Below are positions 6,466-9,961 of a stretch of 9,961 nucleotides of DNA, in pieces. Position 1 is the stretch's first letter. The number at the start of each line of letters is the position of its first letter. The DNA is from Arenibacter sp965652575 (lineage in GTDB: Bacteria; Bacteroidota; Bacteroidia; Flavobacteriales; Flavobacteriaceae): contig CBFGWQ010000148.1 in assembly GCA_965652575.1 (NCBI GenBank), positions 1 through 9,961 on the forward strand, in the 5' to 3' direction. The position numbers and the translations under genes were made by a program. The notes under the pieces are model-generated. The model had not been told where the DNA came from. It made no database searches and saw only the letters and a list, made by a program, of their open reading frames with translations.

Positions 6466-6473
6466 CAAATTTA
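6466..6473 (-). promoter_or_regulatory. Bacteroidota -7 promoter element for the MarC operon
   Basis: The minus strand reads TAAATTTG, matching TAnnTTTG, 64 nt upstream of the MarC ATG. No TTG lies at normal -33 spacing. It is the best candidate on this strand in the 151-bp divergent region. Confidence 0.42.
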
Positions 6474-6528
6474 CGTTTAATTAGGGGCATTTGGATTTAT
6501 TTAAAAGAAAATATATCCCTTAAAGGAT

Positions 6529-6536
6529 TATATTTG
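6529..6536 (+). promoter_or_regulatory. Bacteroidota -7 promoter element for the DUF3109 gene
   Basis: TATATTTG matches TAnnTTTG and ends 17 nt before the ATG at 6554, implying a leader of about 10 nt. This spacing is nearly identical to that of the box before the TerB/J-domain gene (18 nt). No -33 element is evident. Confidence 0.5.
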
Positions 6537-6553
6537 TTGCCTAATAGAGCGGT

Positions 6554-7126
6554 ATGTTCCAACTGGGAAAAACAATAGTATCTGAGGAAATTATTGAGAA
6601 CGATTTTGTTTGTAATTTAAATGCCTGTAAAGGCGCGTGTTGTGTAGATGGGGAAGCCGGAGCGCCCTTGGAGGATAGGGAAACGGAGATTTTGGTAGAT
6701 ATCTATAGTAAGGTAAAACCTTTTTTACGACCCGAAGGCATTGCCGAAATAGAAAAACAAGGGGCCTTTATCCGCGGGGAGGATGGCGAGTGGGAAACAC
6801 CCCTTGTGAACGGAAGTGAATGTGCCTATGTAATCTTTGATGACAAAGGCATTACAAAATGCGGTCTGGAGGAAGCTTATAATCAGGGCGCTACCAAATG
6901 GAAAAAGCCTGTTTCCTGTCATTTGTACCCCATTCGTGTACGCGAGTATTCGGAACTTACCGCAGTGAACTATCATAAATGGGAAATTTGCGACCCCGCA
7001 TGTTCTTTGGGCCAGGAGCTTAAGGTGCCAATTTATAAATTTGTAAAGGAAGCCCTGATTCGCAAGTTTGGGAAAAAATGGTATTCCGAATTGGAACAAA
7101 TTGCCTTGGAGCATACTAGTAGGTAG
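6554..7126 (+). CDS. DUF3109-family cysteine-rich protein
   Basis: The 190-residue protein matches the DUF3109 family, common in Bacteroidota and related to the YkgJ/UPF0153 group of putative zinc- or iron-chelating proteins. It has nine cysteines: C20, C25, C29, C30, C90, C103, C122, C146 and C150. The first cluster is the family signature, FVCNLNACKGACC at 18-30 followed by GAPLE at 36-40. Further elements are SCHLYPIR at 121-128 and CDPAC at 146-150. The spacing suggests a bound metal or Fe-S cluster, but no reaction is known to me. There is no signal peptide, so it should be cytoplasmic. It is a single gene, divergent from MarC, and its last 11 nt overlap the end of the convergent histidine kinase gene. 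Family call firm; function unknown. Confidence 0.9.
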   Translation: MFQLGKTIVSEEIIENDFVCNLNACKGACCVDGEAGAPLEDRETEILVDIYSKVKPFLRPEGIAEIEKQGAFIRGEDGEWETPLVNGSECAYVIFDDKGITKCGLEEAYNQGATKWKKPVSCHLYPIRVREYSELTAVNYHKWEICDPACSLGQELKVPIYKFVKEALIRKFGKKWYSELEQIALEHTSR

Positions 7127-9095
7127 GTAGGTGTAGGACCACTTTGGTACCCAAAGCCACATTATTGGAATCGTACAGGTCTATTATTTCTACCTGAAAG
7201 GAATTTTCGTAGTCTTTGGAGAAATTGGCCAACCTTTCCTTGGTAATATCTATGCCAATGGACTTCCGCTTTAAAATTTTACTTTCCTTTATTCTTTCCG
7301 AGGCTTCCCGCCCTACACCGTTATCGGTGATGCTTATTAGAATAAATTTTTCATTTTCCCTGCTTACGTGCAATTGGATTTTCTTTTCTCCCTCTTTTGA
7401 GGATAGCCCGTGCCAGAGCGCATTTTCCAGGAAAGGTTGTAGTATTAGCGATGGTATCTTAACGGTGTGTTCATCAATGGATTCGTCTACCCGTATTGAA
7501 AAATCTATCTCGTGCGAAAATCTAATATTTTCAATATTCATGTAAAGTTCAATGGTCTCCAATTCGTCGGCCAAGGAAATTTCCTTTAAAGAGGAGGCTT
7601 CGAGAATTTTGCGGACCAATTTGGAAAATTTATTAAGGTAATGTACCGCATTCTTCTTTTCATTATTAATGATATATAGTTTTATCGAATTTAGGGAATT
7701 GAACAAAAAATGGGGGTTCATCTGACTGCGCAACATACTTTGCTCCAGCGTTAGGATCTGTTTTTCATTTTTCAGTTCTTTCTGTCTGTATAGTATATAA
7801 AGGATAAAAGTTAAAAGGGCCATTCCCAATGCGCCAATGATCAGGGTATTTGTTTTCTTGCGAAGCCGCAGGTTCATAAATTCGTTTTCCCTGGCCAGGG
7901 CGTCTATCTGACTGGTTTTTTTTTCGGTTTCATATTTTATGATCAAATCGTTGATATAACGGCGATTGACCTCACTATTGATTTCTTCGTTAAATTTCTC
8001 TGCCATTTGGTAGTATTCCAGGGCATTTTTGTATTCCCCCTTATAGGTATATAATTTGGATAAGTAACTATACGCATTGGCAATATAGCTTGGTAAATGA
8101 TGATTTTTGGACATTTCCAGTCCGGTCAACAGGTGTTTTTCGGATTCCGTATATTGTTTCAACTCCATTAGTGCCCATCCAAGGTTGATGTTTATGGCAG
8201 CTATGATGGTCATGTCCCTTAAGGTTTCCGCAGCCAACAGGTTGGGCTCAAGGATTTCCAATGCCTGCTTTAATTTGTTTTGCTTAATATAGATCTGGGC
8301 GATACTATTTTTACATATAACCCTGCCCTTATCGCTATCAATTTCGTTATTGTAGTCCAGGGAGGTTCTGTAATAGTGTAGTGCCTCTTCCAATTCGCCC
8401 TTGTATTCCAGACATTCCCCAATGTTTTGATAGTTGATGGCAAGGCCCAGCTTATTGCCCAGCTCTTTTTCCAGTGCCATCGATTTCTTAAATTGGGCAA
8501 TGGCCACATCGTATTGTTTTAAGATGGAATACAGGTTTCCTATGCTGTTCAGGGAAACATTTATGCTCCTTTTGAGTCCGTCCGAAGGGTTCGCTTCGCT
8601 TTCGGCCAGTTCCAATGCCTCCTGGTTGTAATCCAGGGCTATTTTAATGGCATCGCTTCTTCTATAGACCACGCCCAACATATTTAAACTGTATACCCGG
8701 AATTCCAGGTTTTTGGCGTCCATGGCGGCTTGCAAGGCCTCTTTATGAAGTGTAATGGCCTTGGCATAATTGGAAATATCCCTGTATTTTCTGCCCAGTT
8801 GGTTTAGGGCATAAGATTTACCTACAAAATATTTTTTTCTGGCCGATTCCATATCAAAAAAGCGCATGTAGGTAGTATCGCTTCTTTTGGGCTTTAATAC
8901 GGAATCCAATTCCTGATAGGTTAAAGGGGCGGCCTTTATAAGGCTATCCGCTATCCTTTTAAATTCTTCGGAGACTTGCTGTGCATTGGTGCTGGAAAGC
9001 GAAAGGGCGGTGAAAACTAAAAAAAAAAAGACACTGCCTATTTTTGGGAATGGAAGTCGACAAAGGATAGAAAGAATGAAGGAGGGAAAATACAT
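7116..9095 (-). CDS. TPR-containing LytS-type sensor histidine kinase
   Basis: This 659-residue membrane kinase has, in order: a signal peptide (1-38, cleavage likely at STNA|QQ); about seven TPR repeats (roughly 94-372) in the periplasm; a charged helical linker (about 376-413); one transmembrane helix (415-436); a His_kinase domain with QMNPHFLFNSLN at 458-469 (phosphoacceptor H462); and a HATPase_c domain with QPFLENAL at 553-560, DNGVGR at 591-596 and SIGIDITKERL at 612-622. All kinase boxes look intact. The TPR array probably senses a protein or peptide; the signal is unknown. It should phosphorylate the LytTR regulator encoded 9 nt upstream on the same strand. The gene ends inside the convergent DUF3109 gene at a GTAG repeat. 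The start at 9095 gives a sensible signal peptide; the next Met is at residue 77. Confidence 0.93.
   Translation of the reverse strand: MYFPSFILSILCRLPFPKIGSVFFFLVFTALSLSSTNAQQVSEEFKRIADSLIKAAPLTYQELDSVLKPKRSDTTYMRFFDMESARKKYFVGKSYALNQLGRKYRDISNYAKAITLHKEALQAAMDAKNLEFRVYSLNMLGVVYRRSDAIKIALDYNQEALELAESEANPSDGLKRSINVSLNSIGNLYSILKQYDVAIAQFKKSMALEKELGNKLGLAINYQNIGECLEYKGELEEALHYYRTSLDYNNEIDSDKGRVICKNSIAQIYIKQNKLKQALEILEPNLLAAETLRDMTIIAAININLGWALMELKQYTESEKHLLTGLEMSKNHHLPSYIANAYSYLSKLYTYKGEYKNALEYYQMAEKFNEEINSEVNRRYINDLIIKYETEKKTSQIDALARENEFMNLRLRKKTNTLIIGALGMALLTFILYILYRQKELKNEKQILTLEQSMLRSQMNPHFLFNSLNSIKLYIINNEKKNAVHYLNKFSKLVRKILEASSLKEISLADELETIELYMNIENIRFSHEIDFSIRVDESIDEHTVKIPSLILQPFLENALWHGLSSKEGEKKIQLHVSRENEKFILISITDNGVGREASERIKESKILKRKSIGIDITKERLANFSKDYENSFQVEIIDLYDSNNVALGTKVVLHLPTY
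7119..7132. repeat. GTAG tetranucleotide repeat at overlapping convergent stops
   Basis: Three and a half GTAG units lie where the DUF3109 stop (7124-7126) and the kinase stop (7116-7118) overlap. A change of one unit would leave the DUF3109 end unchanged but would shift the kinase C-terminus out of its stop and extend it antisense to DUF3109. The tract is short, so frequent slippage is not expected. Confidence 0.6.
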
Positions 9096-9104
9096 AGGGT
9101 TAGA

Positions 9105-9839
9105 TTATATTAAATCTAGAAAGTCCGACTTTTTCTGTCTTGAAACAGGTATTTTATGGTTGGATTGTAAAATGACATAGCCATCTGTTTTAAGGAATTC
9201 CTTTATTTTATTTAGGTTGATGATAAAGGAATTGTGAATTCTAAAAAAGGTATCCTTGGGCAGTATCTGGTTTACTTCCTTTAATTTTTTGGTCAGTAAA
9301 ATTTTTTGTCCGTCACTTAAAAAAAGGGTACTGTAATTGCCGTCGGATTCTGCAAAAAGAATTTCATCGCTTTGCAGGAACAACAATTTTCCGTCCGTAT
9401 TTATAGTAATCTTTTTTTGAAGGGAATCGGAATTGAACTTCAACAATATTTTTTCCAGTTTTTCGGCGGTATAATTTTTGCTGTTGAACTTCTTTATTTT
9501 GGCAATGGTAGCATTTAGATCGTCTGTATCTATTGGCTTTAGAAGATAATCTATTGCCTCGTTCTTAAGGGCTTTTATGGCGTATTGGTTATAGGCAGTG
9601 GTAATGACGACCGGAAATTCCTTGTTCTGTAATTTCTGAATAAATTGAAATCCGTCCATTGTGGGCATTTCAATGTCCAGGAACAAACAATCCGGAGGGT
9701 ATTGCTCCAAATATTTTAAGGCCTCAAAAGGATCTGTGAAGGAGGCGACCACTTTAATTTCATCGCTAAAGTTGGTCAGCTCCCAGGAAAGGCTCTGTAA
9801 GGCTTTAATTTCGTCGTCTACTAAAACTGCTTCTAACAT
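9105..9839 (-). CDS. LytTR-family response regulator
   Basis: The 244-residue protein has a receiver domain at about 1-118: acidic pocket D8, D9 and E10, phosphoacceptor D55 in FLDIEMP (53-59), T81 in ITTAY and K101 in LKPID. A LytTR DNA-binding domain follows at about 144-243, with FAESDGNYS at 162-170 and FRIHNSFIINL at 199-209. It should bind promoter DNA as a dimer when phosphorylated by the kinase encoded just downstream. LytTR regulators usually bind direct repeats about 20 bp apart. The order is regulator first and kinase second, 9 nt apart, clearly one operon. No obvious target gene is adjacent in the window. The start at 9839 gives the standard MLEAVLVDDE N-terminus. Confidence 0.95.
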   Translation of the reverse strand: MLEAVLVDDEIKALQSLSWELTNFSDEIKVVASFTDPFEALKYLEQYPPDCLFLDIEMPTMDGFQFIQKLQNKEFPVVITTAYNQYAIKALKNEAIDYLLKPIDTDDLNATIAKIKKFNSKNYTAEKLEKILLKFNSDSLQKKITINTDGKLLFLQSDEILFAESDGNYSTLFLSDGQKILLTKKLKEVNQILPKDTFFRIHNSFIINLNKIKEFLKTDGYVILQSNHKIPVSRQKKSDFLDLI

Positions 9840-9846
9840 AGTTCAG

Positions 9847-9854
9847 GAAAGATA
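9847..9854 (-). promoter_or_regulatory. Weak -7-like box upstream of the regulator gene
   Basis: The minus strand reads TATCTTTC, one mismatch from TAnnTTTG at the usually conserved final G, 7 nt before the ATG. A transcript from it would be practically leaderless. The rest of 9855-9961 shows no better candidate; an upstream promoter beyond the window is equally possible. Confidence 0.22.
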
Positions 9855-9961
9855 GTCAAAATTAGAAATATTGTTCGTGATGGGTTTCATATTTTGTGTC
9901 AATGGAATTGAATTGAGTATAGTTGGCGGTTATTGGATTAAGATTGGCCTCCCCCCAACCC

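Noticed and set aside
6725..7162. 145-codon minus-strand ORF opposite the DUF3109 gene
   Set aside because: It is antisense to a family-matching gene and would overlap the kinase gene; no domain or start context supports it.
8107..8631. Short ORFs on both strands inside the TPR region of the kinase
   Set aside because: They overlap intact TPR codons in other frames, and the repeat structure explains the sequence fully.
9885..9961. Possible further gene or LytTR operator at the right edge
   Set aside because: Only ATTGG repeats and a C-rich tract at the end are visible; no ORF or convincing paired direct repeat can be supported in so short a stretch.

Overview
The window looks like chromosomal DNA of a marine-type member of the Bacteroidota, most likely a Flavobacteriaceae species. 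The evidence is moderately AT-rich DNA, starts without Shine-Dalgarno sequences, several perfect copies of the Bacteroidota -7 promoter element TAnnTTTG placed just upstream of genes, and protein families typical of the group (DUF3109, BrxA/BrxB bacilliredoxin, TPR-type LytS histidine kinase with a LytTR regulator, S41 peptidase with an N-terminal anchor). The genus cannot be fixed from the sequence. There are no rRNA or tRNA genes, insertion sequences, phage genes or CRISPR arrays.

Layout. 1-1123 (minus): a lysophosphatidate acyltransferase gene (plsC) overlaps by 4 nt the start of an HD-domain hydrolase gene that runs off the left edge. 1129-1162: a terminator. 1205-1615 (minus): a BrxA/BrxB-family bacilliredoxin, divergent from a membrane-anchored TerB/J-domain protein (1752-2489, plus). 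2490-2737 is a gene-free stretch with a split inverted repeat. 2738-3322 (plus): a HupE/UreJ-type membrane protein ending at a weak hairpin. 3528-5595 (plus): dCMP deaminase and an S41 C-terminal processing peptidase, 13 nt apart and probably co-transcribed. 5603-6402 (minus): a MarC-family membrane protein followed by a 67-residue two-helix membrane protein, convergent with the peptidase gene. 6554-7126 (plus): a cysteine-rich DUF3109 protein, divergent from MarC. 7116-9839 (minus): a LytTR response regulator followed after 9 nt by a TPR histidine kinase, whose stop overlaps the DUF3109 stop. 9840-9961 is the upstream region of the regulator; beyond a weak promoter-like box I see no gene in it.

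The genes mostly form independent one- or two-gene units of housekeeping character: phospholipid synthesis, thiol redox homeostasis, chaperone recruitment at the membrane, pyrimidine deoxynucleotide supply, envelope proteolysis, and one signalling pair. Nothing indicates a defence island or mobile element. The least explained items are the two-component pair, whose target is not visible here, the DUF3109 protein, the orphan HupE-like protein and the inverted repeat in the 248-bp gap. I do not see a convincing undescribed multi-gene system.
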